Shown piece after piece: positions 16,893-25,839 of a stretch of 64,000 bases of DNA. The number at the start of each line of letters is the position of its first letter. Within the stretch, counting starts at the first letter, position 1. Source of the stretch: CAWBOV01 sp963790525 (GTDB lineage: Bacteria > Actinomycetota > Actinomycetes > Mycobacteriales > Jatrophihabitantaceae). The notes under the pieces are model-generated. The model did not search any database and was not told where the DNA came from. It was given only the letters and a program-made list of their open reading frames with translations. The position numbers and the translations under genes were made by a program. The DNA lies in NCBI GenBank assembly GCA_963790525.1, contig CAWBOV010000002.1, positions 744,001 to 808,000 on the forward strand. Direction: 5' to 3'.

Positions 16893-19121
16893 TCAGTTGA
16901 TCCTCAGGTCGGTACCGAAGGGGAGCGAGCTGATCGCCAAACGCGAGTCCGAGTGGAGGTCACCCCACAGGGCCGACCAGGCGCTGTTGTTGGTCATGCT
17001 GGAGCAACTGCCCGCCTGCTGGCACGCCGTGAACTCCGTCAGCGGGCCGCCGAAGTTGATCCGCGTCCGCCCGGCCACGACGCCGGTGAGCGAGATGTAC
17101 TTCCACTGCTTGCTCATCGTGGAGTTGTAGATCTGCGGGAGCGCGAGGATGCGGGTCGGCGCGAGGCCGCCGGCGAGGGACTGCAGCGCGGCCGCGGACC
17201 AGCCGTTGTTGCAGCGGGTGCCGGTCGTGGTCCAGCCGCAGCCGTCGGCGGAGCCGTTGAAGACGAAGCGGGCGGTGGTCGCGCCGAGGAAGCCCTGCAC
17301 CCAGGCGGTGCTGGCCGCGACGGTCCCGATGAAGCCCGGCTCGATGTCGTTGGCGCCGACGATGCTCATGTTGGGGTACTTGCGGGCGTAGGTCATGAGC
17401 GGGTTGATGACCTGCTGGGCCCAGATCCGCCCGGTCACCGCGCTGACGGTCATGTCGTTGTTGGTGCCGATCGCGATCGTCGCCGGGGCGTTGGGCCGTT
17501 GGGTGCTGGCGTAGCCGTCGAGGTAGGCCTTGAGGGCGGTGACGACCTGGGCGTTGCTGAGGTAGGTGCTGGTCGCCGAGAGCACGACTCCCGTGGTCGT
17601 CTGGCCGCCGATCTGCAGCAGGGTCAGGTAGCGGTGGTTGGCCGGGTTGTAGGTGGCGTCGGTGGCGCCCATCGCGTGGGTCCTGGCCACGTCGCCGGTG
17701 CCGCCGTTGAGGTTGCGCAGGTAGCGGCTGGTCGAGATCAGCGCGGGGCTCGTGACCGGTGCGATCGAGGGTGCCTTCACTGCGACGGCCGGTGAGGGTG
17801 CCGACGTGAGTGAGGAACCGACGGCGTTCACCGCGGTGACCCGGAAGGTGTAGGACTTGCCGCCGGCGAGGGAGATCGTGGCCGAGGTGGCGGGTGCCTT
17901 CACCGTGATGCGCGTGCCGTCGGGGCTGGGGGTGAGCGTGTACGCGGTGATCGCCGAGCCGCCGTTGTCAGACGGCGCACTCCAGCGGACGACTGCCGAG
18001 CCGGTGCCGCCGACCGCCGTCACCTTGGCCGGGATCGACGGGACGACGGCCTTCCACGAGGGCGCGACCTGGCAGCCCAGGTTCACGTTCGCGCCGGCTC
18101 CGACATTGACGGCGGTGGCGCAGACGGTGTGGGCGGCGTTGCTCACCGGGATCGTCGAGCTGAAGCCGTGGTTGACGCCGGTCGCGGCGAAGGGGGTGGT
18201 CAGCCCGCTGACCGGGACGTTCGCGGTGACGACCCGCGAGATCGCGCCGTCGACGCTGATGCCGATGGTGATGGCACCCGTGGTCTGCGGGTCGACAGCC
18301 CAGCCGTGGACGGTGATCGACGTGCTGCCGCGCGGGTGGGGGACCGTGGCGATGCTGCCGACCGGGTCCACCGCGACGGTGACGGTGCGGCAGCCGATGC
18401 TCATGCTGACCCCGCCGCCGACGTTGACCGCGACCAGGCAGATGGAGTGCGTTCCGGCGGTCGACACCGGGATGATCGAGTTGATCGCGTGCGCGCCCGG
18501 ATAGGCGGGGTAGCGCTTGGCGATCGAGGCGTCGACGGCGCCGGCCGTGATCGGCGCGCCCGCGACGCCGTCCACCTTCACCGAGACCGTGACCGGACCC
18601 TGCGTGTCGGGGTCGATGGCGAACCCACGGACGGCGACGCCCCCGAGCGCCTGCGTGGCGGAGGTGAACGCCCCGAACGGGTTGAGGCGCAGGGTGATCG
18701 ACTGGCAGCCCAGCACCATCGAGACGCCGTGGATGACGTTGACGGCCGTGACGCAGACCTTGTGCGTTCCCGACGTCATCGGGTACTCGACGTCGTAGCC
18801 GTGGCGGCTCCCCGCGGCCGGGTAGACCTTCGCCACTGCCGGACGGTCGACCGAGGCGAGCACCTTCGACAGCTGCCTACCGTCCGAGGTGATCGACACC
18901 CAGAGCGGCGCGGACGTGTCGGGGTCGACCGTCCAGCCGACGACGTGGATCCCGGTCGGGGTGGCCACCACGTAGTTCAGCTTGCCGACGGGGCTCCCCG
19001 CGGGTGCGGCCGACGCGGACGTCGCCGAGACGACCGTCAGGATCAGGGCAAGGACGGCGAAAAGGACCAGGCTGACCGCTTTTCGGGTGTGCGGAACGAA
19101 CGTGGCGTGCGGGGGAGTCAA
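16893..19121 (-). CDS. Large secreted protein with three repeats, a fibronectin type III domain and a unique C-terminal domain
   Basis: A 742-residue exported protein with a Sec signal peptide (AVSLVLFAVLALILTVVSA, then ASAAPAG). Three roughly 100-residue repeats follow, each with GW- or GF-type VDPDT/IDPDT, a Tyr/Ala-rich middle, and a Cys pair in VCVTAVN...LGCQ, ICLVAVN...IGCR and VCATAVN...LGCQ. A fibronectin type III domain comes next (VTAVGGTGSAVVRWSAPSDN to FRVTAVNAVGSS). The final ~300 residues (ISTSRYLRNLNGGTG, IAIGTNNDMT, SIVGANDIEPGF, TGTRCNNGWSAAAL) look like one large domain, perhaps a glycosidase-like barrel, that I cannot assign. It likely acts at the cell surface. Confidence 0.8.
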   Translation of the reverse strand: MTPPHATFVPHTRKAVSLVLFAVLALILTVVSATSASAAPAGSPVGKLNYVVATPTGIHVVGWTVDPDTSAPLWVSITSDGRQLSKVLASVDRPAVAKVYPAAGSRHGYDVEYPMTSGTHKVCVTAVNVIHGVSMVLGCQSITLRLNPFGAFTSATQALGGVAVRGFAIDPDTQGPVTVSVKVDGVAGAPITAGAVDASIAKRYPAYPGAHAINSIIPVSTAGTHSICLVAVNVGGGVSMSIGCRTVTVAVDPVGSIATVPHPRGSTSITVHGWAVDPQTTGAITIGISVDGAISRVVTANVPVSGLTTPFAATGVNHGFSSTIPVSNAAHTVCATAVNVGAGANVNLGCQVAPSWKAVVPSIPAKVTAVGGTGSAVVRWSAPSDNGGSAITAYTLTPSPDGTRITVKAPATSATISLAGGKSYTFRVTAVNAVGSSLTSAPSPAVAVKAPSIAPVTSPALISTSRYLRNLNGGTGDVARTHAMGATDATYNPANHRYLTLLQIGGQTTTGVVLSATSTYLSNAQVVTALKAYLDGYASTQRPNAPATIAIGTNNDMTVSAVTGRIWAQQVINPLMTYARKYPNMSIVGANDIEPGFIGTVAASTAWVQGFLGATTARFVFNGSADGCGWTTTGTRCNNGWSAAALQSLAGGLAPTRILALPQIYNSTMSKQWKYISLTGVVAGRTRINFGGPLTEFTACQQAGSCSSMTNNSAWSALWGDLHSDSRLAISSLPFGTDLRIN

Positions 19122-19310
19122 TGGGGGCTCTTTCGCATTCGAGCGGCGGCGACGCGCCGCGGAGCTGTGCGTCGGGGGGAACGCACACCGCTGGACGAAC
19201 CCCTGGAGCCTAACTGCGCGAGTGACGCGTGTGACTGGTGGGAGGTCACAATCAGATAACTAAGATCATCTGAGACGGCGTGTCGCGCCGGGAGATGTCC
19301 CGGCCGAGGC

Positions 19311-19781
19311 TTATACGGCGTCCTCGGGCGGGATCGCCCGGAGCGGTTCCGGCAGCAGCCGGGCCCCGCTCCCGTCGGCGGCGATCACGTCCTGCGGGTT
19401 GGAGATCCGGCACCGCGACAGTGACAGGCAGCCGCAGCCGATGCAGGAGTCCAGGCCGTCCCGCAGGGCGACGAGCGCGGCGATCTCGGTCTCGAGGCGA
19501 TCGTGCCAGGACCGGGAGATCCGGCGCCAGTCGGCGGTGGTGGGCGTGCGCCCGCCGGGCAGGCGCGCGAGCAGGTCGCGGATCTCCTCCAGGCTCAGCC
19601 CTACGTGGCGCGCGGCCCTGATGAAGGCCAGCCGGCGCAGCACGGTCCGGTCGTAGCGGCGCTGGTTGCCGGAGTTGCGGTGGGCCGCGATGAGGCCGAA
19701 CTGCTCGTAGAAGCGCAGCGCGGACGGCGCGAAGCCGCTGCGGGCGCAGAGCTCGCCGATGCCGAGGGTGTCCGGTGGCAC
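19311..19781 (-). CDS. soxR: Redox-sensitive transcriptional activator SoxR
   Basis: A 156-residue MerR-family regulator. The winged helix is at residues ~6-75 (LGIGELCARSGFAPSALRFY, QRRYDRTVLRRLAFIRAAR), followed by a dimerisation helix and the [2Fe-2S] cluster motif CIGCGCLSLSRC with canonical SoxR spacing. Oxidation of the cluster switches the dimer to an activator; in actinobacteria SoxR usually responds to redox-active metabolites. The GTG start is inferred from family length. It ends about 190 bases upstream of the large secreted-protein gene, and its start lies just 3' of the next hypothetical gene. Confidence 0.92.
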   Translation of the reverse strand: MPPDTLGIGELCARSGFAPSALRFYEQFGLIAAHRNSGNQRRYDRTVLRRLAFIRAARHVGLSLEEIRDLLARLPGGRTPTTADWRRISRSWHDRLETEIAALVALRDGLDSCIGCGCLSLSRCRISNPQDVIAADGSGARLLPEPLRAIPPEDAV

Positions 19782-19789
19782 GGGTCGGC

Positions 19790-20203
19790 TCAGGCCGCCT
19801 GCAATGCGCCGGTCACCAGGAACAGCAGGGCGAGGGCGTAGGCGTGTTCCGGGTCGGCATGCTGCATGGAGTGGGTCTCCCCGGACACCTCGATGTCGAC
19901 GCGCCACTGCCCGTCGGCGAACTCGAGTCGGCGGAAGGTGCCCCCCAGCCGCTCCCGCAGCTGCGACTCCCGCGGCAGCCAGATGGCGTGGCGCTGGTCG
20001 ACGGAGTCCAGCGCCCACTCGGTGGTGCCGTTGAACCCGATGACCTCACCCTGGGGCAGCTGGTGCAACTCGACGGTCATGTCACTGAGGACGAAGACGT
20101 CGTCGTCCATGTCCCGGTCGGCGACCACGAACCGGTCACCGCGCTCGGGCGTCCACCGCAACCCTCCGTCACGAAGGGCTCGGGCCAGCTCCAGACTGAT
20201 CAT
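19790..20203 (-). CDS. Conserved actinobacterial hypothetical protein
   Basis: A 137-residue protein starting MISLELARALRDGGLRWTP. It contains RDMDDDVFVLSDMTVELHQL, GFNGTTEWALDSVDQ, LPRESQLRERLG and a hydrophobic C-terminus (ALALLFLVTGALQAA). Homologues are sometimes automatically labelled as a pilus assembly protein, but nothing here supports that. It precedes soxR on the same strand by 8 bases, so it is a probable operon partner. Confidence 0.7.
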   Translation of the reverse strand: MISLELARALRDGGLRWTPERGDRFVVADRDMDDDVFVLSDMTVELHQLPQGEVIGFNGTTEWALDSVDQRHAIWLPRESQLRERLGGTFRRLEFADGQWRVDIEVSGETHSMQHADPEHAYALALLFLVTGALQAA

Positions 20204-20262
20204 CGGCGCTCACTCACCCGTCCAGTATCCCGCCCTGGCGCTTCGGTCGCATTGCTCGCCGA

Positions 20263-21013
20263 TCACGGCAGCTTGTCGTGCTTCACCGCGTCCGGCGGGC
20301 GCTCGTAGAAGTGTTCGGGTGGGGTCTCGCCGCGCAGGGCGGCGACCTGATCCTGGACCGCGTACATGATCACGTCGGTCATCTCGCGCAGGACCGGCCC
20401 GGTCGGCTCGGCGCCGCAGAAGCGGGCCAGGTCCACCGGCTCGCCGACCGAGACCTGGGCGAGCGTGCGGGGGAACGGTCGGAACCTGCCGGCTGATGGT
20501 CCAGGGTGAACTGCGCTCCCCACTGCCCGATCGGCATGACGGCGCCTCGGGCACCGAGAGCGCCAGCCGGGCGATGCCGGTCTTGCCCTGCATCGGCCAC
20601 CAGTCGGGGTCGCGGGTGATCGTTCCCTCCGCGTAGATCACCACGCTCTCCCCGGCCGCAGCCGGCGTCGGCGTGACCTGCAGGGATCTCTGGGCGTCGC
20701 TGGTGCCGCGGTAGACGGGGATCTGGCCGGCACCCGCGCATGACCTTGCCGACATGGGGTTGCTGAAGACGCGGCTCTTGATCAGGAACCGGGGGATGCG
20801 CCCGGACTGCCACACCATGCGCGCGACCACGGATGGTGTCGATGTGCGACATGTGGTTCACGGCCAGGATGACGCCGCCCTCGGCGGGAATCTTCTCCAG
20901 GCCCCGCCAGCGGATCTTGAACAGCAGCGCGTCGAGGGGTACAGCAGAGCTACGCACAGGCGGATCCAGAATCCGGCCTTGGGGCGGTGCAGTCGGGACA
21001 CAGCTCTCTCCAT
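20263..21013 (-). pseudogene. 1-acylglycerol-3-phosphate acyltransferase gene, frame broken by several single-base indels
   Basis: Reading across three frames restores one PlsC-type acyltransferase of about 250 residues: MERAVSRLHRPKAGFWIRL, then LDALLFKIRWRGLEKIPAEG, VILAVNHMSHIDTI (catalytic HX4D), FLIKSRVFSNP, VGKVMRG, AGQIPVYRGTSDAQRSL, VVIYAEGTITRDPDWWPMQG, AVMPIGQWGAQ and a normal C-terminus VLREMTDVIMYAVQDQV. Frame changes fall near 20505, 20548, 20735, 20757, 20830 and 20938. All catalytic blocks are intact and no in-frame stops occur between shifts. The enzyme would acylate lysophosphatidate at the membrane. The breaks may be sequence error, in which case the gene is functional. Confidence 0.75.
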
Positions 21014-21113
21014 CCGGCTCGGCCGCGTTCGCGACGTGCCGGGACGGTATCGGTCCCGGCTCACAATGTCGCGTCGGCCCCGCTAGGGCCGGGCCGACGG
21101 CCCCAAGCTTGCC

Positions 21114-22778
21114 CTACGGCCGGGTCCTGGACAGGTGTTGGCCGGCCGGTAGTCGCTGAACTTGTCCCGCAGGTCCCGCTTGGAGAACTTGCCCACGCTG
21201 GTCTTCGGCAGCTCGTCGATGAAGACGATGTCGTCGGGCAGCCCCCACCGGCTCAGGCCCTCGCTCGCGCAGGTAGTCCATCAACTCGGCGCTGGTTACC
21301 TCGGTGTCCGGGCTTGAGCACGACCACGGCCAGCGGCCGCTCCATCCACTTCGGGTGCGGGATCGCGATGACCGCGGCCTCGGCCACCGCCGGGATGCGC
21401 CATGATCTGGTTCTCCAGATCGACCGAGCTGATCCACTCGCCGCCGGACTTGATCAGGTCCTTGGTGCGGTCGACGAGGCGGATGTAGCCGAGCGGTGAG
21501 ATCGCGGCGACGTCGCCGGTGCGCAGCCAGCCGTCCGGCGCTGAACTGCTCGCCGGGGGCGTCGGACGGTAGTACTGCCGCGCGACCCACGGACCGGCGA
21601 ACCTCCAGCTCGCCCGGACGCTCTGTCGTCCCAGGGCAGTTCCTCCGGCGTGTCCGCGTCGACGATCCGCGTCTCGACGCCGGGCAGCGCGCATGCCGGC
21701 GGTCGCCCGGATCGCGGCCTGCGTGTCGTCGTCGGCGTCGGTGTACTCGGCGCGCAGCGAGGACATGGAGCCCGACCGGCGAGATCTCGGTCATGCCCCA
21801 GCCCTGGCTGATCGGCACGCCGATCGCCTCGCGCCAGCCTTCCGACAGCGAGCTTGGGAACCGCCGAGCCGCCGCACATCACCGCGCGCAGCGAAGACAG
21901 GTCGAAGTCCTTCAGCAGCGGGAGCATGCCCATCCAGATGGTCGGCACTGCCGAGCGCTGAGCGTCACCTTCTCGGACTCGATCATGCGAGAGAATCCCG
22001 CCGGGGACAGGTCCGGGCCCGGCATGGCCAGCGACGCGCCGGCGAGGAACGCGGTGTACGGGATGCCCCACGCCATCGCGTGGAACATCGGCACGACCGG
22101 CATGATCGTGTCCCGGTCGGTGAGCCCGAGCGTGGCCGTGGTGAGGCCGCGAACGCGTGCAGGAAGGTCGAGCGGTGCGAGTACAGGACACCCTTCGGAT
22201 CGCCGGTCGTGCCGGTCGTGTAGCAGAGGGCGGCGGCGGTGTTCTCGATATGGCGGCCCGTCGACGAAGTCGAGCTCCGCCGCATCGGCGACCACGTCGG
22301 CGTAGAGCCGCACCCGCGGATCGTCGGGCAGAGCGTGGTCGGCGCCGTCGTCGAAGACCAGGACATGGCGCACCGTGTGACAGGCTGGGCAGGTACTTCG
22401 CGAACAGCGGCAGCAGGGAGCGGTCGACGAAGATCGACCTCGTCCTCCGCGTGGTTGACGGTGAAGATCAATTGCTCGGGGAAGAGCCGGATGTTGAGCG
22501 TGTGCAGGACGCGGCCGGTGCCGGGCACGGCGAAGTAGGCCATGCATGTGGTTGGCGGTGTTCCAGCCGAAGGTCCCGACGCGGCGAACTCGGCGACAGC
22601 TCGAGACGAGCGAGCACGCCGGCCATCTTCCGGGTGTCGCGCCGCGAACTCGGCGTAGCTGGCGTGCTGGATGCCGTCGGTGCGTCGCGTCGCGATGGTG
22701 CGGTCGCCGAAATAGCTGGGCGCCGCGCCGGAAGATCGCGTTCGTGGTCAGCGGCCAGTCCTGCATCAATCCGTCCAT
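21114..22778 (-). pseudogene. Long-chain acyl-CoA ligase (AMP-binding) gene, frame broken by many single-base indels
   Basis: Pieces in all three frames assemble to one fatty-acyl-CoA synthetase of about 550 residues: MDGLMQDWPLTTNAIF, GTFGWNTANHM, LNIRLFPEQLIFTVNHAEDEV, the P-loop YTTGTTGDPKGVLYSHRS, VVPMFHAMAWGIPY, AVPTIWMGMLPLLKDFD, ISQGWGMTEISP, GWLRTGDVAAISPLGY, DRTKDLIKSGGEWISSVDLE, and the C-terminal Lys loop DELPKTSVGKFSKRDLRD. About eighteen frame changes occur, at 20-190-base intervals. It would activate fatty acids with ATP and CoA in the cytoplasm. All adenylation motifs survive, so a sequencing or assembly cause is more likely than decay. Confidence 0.75.
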
Positions 22779-22839
22779 GATGCAGATCGTGCGTCACCGG
22801 CGTCGGCTCGGCAATGTCTGGGGCGTATCCACACCGAGT

Positions 22840-24156
22840 TCACCCGCGCCGCACGTGGAACACGGTCGTGTCCGCCTGATCCGCGCAGAGGAATCCCCGC
22901 AGCCCCGCCAGGTACGCCTGGACGGACGGATCCGTCGAGGCGTCGACGTCCGCGCCGCCCGGGACGTAGCTGCGCTCCAAGTCGTGGTTGAGACCGATGT
23001 CGCCCTGGTCGCGGTCCAGGCTGACCGTCGTGAGGCGCCGTCGATCGGGATTGCGGGCGCCGTCGAGGTGCGGGACGACGTCTCCGGCGTTCTCCAGCGC
23101 GAGCACCTGCACCCCCGCCGGTGTGGGGATCCGTGCGATCGGCGAACCGGCCGTGACGACGTGGGTGACGTGGAATTCCCCGCTGCGCGCCAGATCGCGT
23201 GCGGCCGCCAGCGCAACCATCCCACCCTCGCTGTGCCCGACCAGCAGCACCTCGTCGCGGGGTGACACCCCTGCCTGCCGCAGCGCCTCGATCACGCCCT
23301 GCTCATAGGTGGTCCGGGCACCGGTGATCGCCCTGAGGTCCGTGCCGAGATTCGCCACCTCCGGATCGTGCGGGCCGGCTCCCCAGGACCGGGTGCCCGG
23401 GATGTCGACGATCACCCGGCGCACGGGGGCGCCGCCGGCGGGCGGGTCGGAGGTCAGCACCCGGACATCGATGTCTCCGCCGCCGGTCGTCGTGGAGCGG
23501 GCGGCGAGCGCGCGCAGCAGATCCTCCACCGACCGCGGTGGTCGCCCCGCGTCCGGCGACTCGTCGGCACCGAAGCGGGTGACGATGGCCCTCCCGTCCG
23601 GCCACTGCGCGAGGGCCTGCAATCGCAGCGGAGCCCCCCAGAACCCGGACATCCCCGCCACGACCGCATCGGCCAGCTCCGGGTCGGCCGAGAGCGCGGC
23701 CGTCAGTGCCCGGCCTGGTCTGCGCTGCACCAGCGCGCGGGCCGTGGCACCGCCCGCGGCCGGCAACCGGAGCATGCCGTCGAGCGCGGGCCCGACCTGG
23801 CTGTCCAGCCGGTCCGCGGCACCGTAGGCGGCGGCAGCGGCGCGGAGTTCGAGATCGATCCGCGCGCACCCGGCCGCCGCGTCGAGCAGCCCCGACCGGC
23901 CGTCCAGCGTGCGCAGAAGGAGGTATTCCACCCGCATCCCGCCGGTCGGATCCCACACGGTCGCCGCGGCCATCGCCGGCGCGATCAGCACGCGGTGGAG
24001 CGCCGCGGCGCGCCCCAGCGTCACCTCGGCGGCATGGCCGAACAGCCGCGCCAGGCGGACCAGGTCCGCGCAGCGGGCCTCGATGCCGTACGCGCCGCCG
24101 CGGACGCTGACCGGCCGGGCACCCGAGGTCGGGTCGGCCAGCAGGGTCGCGCTCAT
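22840..24156 (-). CDS. Alpha/beta hydrolase-fold protein coupled to a WXG-like gene
   Basis: A 438-residue protein. The N-terminal ~240 residues are Ala-rich helices (CADLVRLARLFGHAAEVTLG and similar). The C-terminal half is an alpha/beta hydrolase or lipase domain with VRRVIVDIPGTRSWG, the nucleophile elbow LLVGHSEGGMVALAAA, VTAGSPIARI and the Asp/His region (ALENAGDVVPHLDG, IGLNHDLERSYVPGG). There is no signal peptide. Its ATG overlaps the stop of the WXG-like gene (ATGA), and helical N-termini of this sort occur in type VII secretion cargo, so it could be an exported esterase. The substrate is unknown. Confidence 0.75.
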   Translation of the reverse strand: MSATLLADPTSGARPVSVRGGAYGIEARCADLVRLARLFGHAAEVTLGRAAALHRVLIAPAMAAATVWDPTGGMRVEYLLLRTLDGRSGLLDAAAGCARIDLELRAAAAAYGAADRLDSQVGPALDGMLRLPAAGGATARALVQRRPGRALTAALSADPELADAVVAGMSGFWGAPLRLQALAQWPDGRAIVTRFGADESPDAGRPPRSVEDLLRALAARSTTTGGGDIDVRVLTSDPPAGGAPVRRVIVDIPGTRSWGAGPHDPEVANLGTDLRAITGARTTYEQGVIEALRQAGVSPRDEVLLVGHSEGGMVALAAARDLARSGEFHVTHVVTAGSPIARIPTPAGVQVLALENAGDVVPHLDGARNPDRRRLTTVSLDRDQGDIGLNHDLERSYVPGGADVDASTDPSVQAYLAGLRGFLCADQADTTVFHVRRG

Positions 24157-24482
24157 GTCAGCGCACCGGCGAGGTCCGCGCCGATGCCGGCCAGCGCCCG
24201 CTCGGCCGCATGCGCCGCGCGTGCGACTGCCTCCCGCCTGTGGCGCACCGTGCAGGCGTGGGCCCGGAGCTCGCTCGACGTGGCGCCCAGGCCGCTCGCG
24301 CAATGAAGCAGCTGGGTGGTCAGCTCGGCCGAACGCCCGCGGAACAGCTCCGCGGCGGGCGACTGCCACCTCAGCGCGGCCGTGCCCTGTATCAGGCGGA
24401 GCGCCCCGGCACGCGTGGCCTCGGCGCCGGCGTCCAGCTCGCCGGCGAATCTCATCAATTCGGACAGGTCGACGTCATCCAT
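24153..24482 (-). CDS. WXG100/ESAT-6-like small helical protein
   Basis: A 109-residue two-helix protein: MDDVDLSELMRFAGELDAG, a central RWQSPAAELFRGRSAEL in place of the classic WxG turn (here WQS), then a second helix (ATSSELRAHACTVRHRREAV). Length and layout match WXG100-like type VII secretion partners. It is translationally coupled to the alpha/beta hydrolase gene downstream, so the pair may be secreted together. No secretion machinery genes are within the window. Confidence 0.65.
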   Translation of the reverse strand: MDDVDLSELMRFAGELDAGAEATRAGALRLIQGTAALRWQSPAAELFRGRSAELTTQLLHCASGLGATSSELRAHACTVRHRREAVARAAHAAERALAGIGADLAGALT

Positions 24483-24653
24483 GAGGCCGATTCTGGTGGC
24501 CCGACGGTCGTGCGATCCGGAGTGGCGACGCTTCTGTGGACGGCGGCCCGGGCCTGTGGACAACCGCGTCCGACGTGGCGAACCGCCCCCGGCATGGTTC
24601 AATGGCGGTGGCGAATCACAACGGTGAGATTTACGAGCAAGGGGTCGAGAGCC

Positions 24654-24956
24654 ATGGAGTCCGCCCACGCGGCACGGGACGCCGGTAACGGTGTCGAGGA
24701 AGCCTCCAGCCTGAGCCGACGGGACCGTGACGTCCTCGCCTTCGAGCGCCAGTGGTGGAAGTATGCCGGCGCCAAGGAGCAGGCGATCCGCGAGCTGTTC
24801 GACATGTCGTCGACGCGCTACTACCAGGTCCTGAACTCCCTGATCGACAATCCCGCCGCCCTCGCCGCCGATCCGATGCTGGTCAAGCGGCTGCGGCGCC
24901 TGCGCGCTGCCCGCCAGCGCCAGCGCTCGGCCCGCAGACTCGGCATCGACGTCTGA
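24654..24956 (+). CDS. DUF3263 family protein
   Basis: A 100-residue protein with the family core LSRRDRDVLAFERQWWKYAG, AKEQAIRELFDMSSTRYYQV and LNSLIDNPAALAADPMLV followed by an Arg-rich tail. DUF3263 is a short actinobacterial family with a helix-turn-helix-like look; its role is unknown. The ATG is preceded by AAGGGG. A LytR_C-domain protein gene follows in the same direction, an arrangement also seen in other actinobacteria as far as I recall. Confidence 0.88.
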   Translation: MESAHAARDAGNGVEEASSLSRRDRDVLAFERQWWKYAGAKEQAIRELFDMSSTRYYQVLNSLIDNPAALAADPMLVKRLRRLRAARQRQRSARRLGIDV

Positions 24957-25052
24957 GCGGAGCCGCATCGCCTCGGTGAAGCAGGCCGCTCACCTCCGTG
25001 ACCGGGCCGCCTCGCCGAGCGTCGCATGGACCCGCCACTATGATCAGCACCC

Positions 25053-25631
25053 ATGGCTCACGCTGCTCCGCCCCCGCCCGGACAAGCCCGCCGTTACCGA
25101 ATCATCGGTGTCGGTGCGCTCATTCTGGGCATCGTGGCGCTCGTGGTCATCTTCGTCGGGATCAAGCACAACGGGCACGACAACACCGCTGACGTCAGCC
25201 GAACTCCCGGCTCCTCGGCAGGGCTCACGACGCCGGCCACGACACCGGCCACGACCAGCGTGACGCCCACCCCGACGCCCACCCCGACGCCCACCAGGAC
25301 GACGGCGAAGCCCACTCCGACGCCGACCAGGACCGCGACGCCGGCGGTCGCCAAGGTGCCGCTGGTCATCGCCAACAACACGAACCGGTCCGGCCTGGCG
25401 GCCACCGCGGAGAGCCGGTTCGAGGCGAAGGGCTGGAAGGTCACCACGCTGACGAACTTCACCGGCGGCATCCTGTCGACCTGCGCGTACTACGACCCGT
25501 CCAGCGCCGCGAACGAGAAGGCCGCCACGGAGCTGCAGAAGGAGTTCCCCGCGATCAAGCGGGTCAAGCCGCGCTTCGACGGCCTGCCCGAGGGGCCCGT
25601 CGTGGTCGTCCTCACCACCGACTACCACTGA
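25053..25631 (+). CDS. Membrane-anchored LytR_C domain protein
   Basis: A 192-residue protein: a short Pro-rich cytoplasmic start, one membrane segment (IIGVGALILGIVALVVIFVG), a Thr/Pro repeat linker (TPTPTPTPTRTTAKPTPTPT), and an outside domain with the LytR_C pattern VPLVIANNTNRSGLAATAE, GWKVTTLTNFTG, CAYYDPSS and GPVVVVLTTDY. LytR_C domains accompany cell-wall ligases; a standalone one probably binds wall components. It sits between DUF3263 and the SAM riboswitch. Confidence 0.85.
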   Translation: MAHAAPPPPGQARRYRIIGVGALILGIVALVVIFVGIKHNGHDNTADVSRTPGSSAGLTTPATTPATTSVTPTPTPTPTPTRTTAKPTPTPTRTATPAVAKVPLVIANNTNRSGLAATAESRFEAKGWKVTTLTNFTGGILSTCAYYDPSSAANEKAATELQKEFPAIKRVKPRFDGLPEGPVVVVLTTDYH

Positions 25632-25688
25632 ACCGGAGCCGACCCGGCCGCCGGCCTGTGGCAGGATGAACCCCACAACCGAATACGC

Positions 25689-25823
25689 ACGCTCATCAAG
25701 AGGGGCAGAGGGACCGGCCCGTAGAAGCCCCGGCAACCACCACGAAGAATCTCGCAGCTGCGGGGCCGTCGTGCGCGGTGCCAACTCCGGCCTTGGCGAA
25801 ACCGACCAGGGGAAGATGAGGAG
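25689..25823 (+). ncRNA. SAM riboswitch (SAM-I/SAM-IV clan)
   Basis: The core of the S-box is present. P1 pairs CTCATC (25692-25697) with GATGAG (25815-25820). The 5' half reads AGAGGGGCAGAGGGACCGGC then GAAGCCCCGGCAACC, and the 3' half GGTGCCAACTCCGGCC then a GAAA-capped P4-like hairpin and GGAAGATGAG. These are the conserved SAM-binding positions of SAM-I/SAM-IV RNAs. P3 lies around 25745-25780. The 3' strand of P1 abuts the purine-rich GAGGAGAAAGG in front of the next start codon, so SAM binding probably blocks ribosome access. I could not separate class I from class IV by eye. Confidence 0.88.
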
Positions 25824-25839
25824 AAAGGCCTCGCTCACC

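Noticed and set aside
19790..20203. Pilus assembly protein label for the 137-residue protein
   Set aside because: No CpaE ATPase motifs or pilus genes; the label would rest only on automatic annotation of relatives.
20263..22778. Programmed frameshifting to explain the broken lipid genes
   Set aside because: There are far too many shifts, in both directions and without slippery sites or downstream structures.
25666..25839. N-terminal extension of threonine synthase
   Set aside because: The 58 extra codons are the SAM riboswitch sequence; the ATG after it gives the normal protein start.
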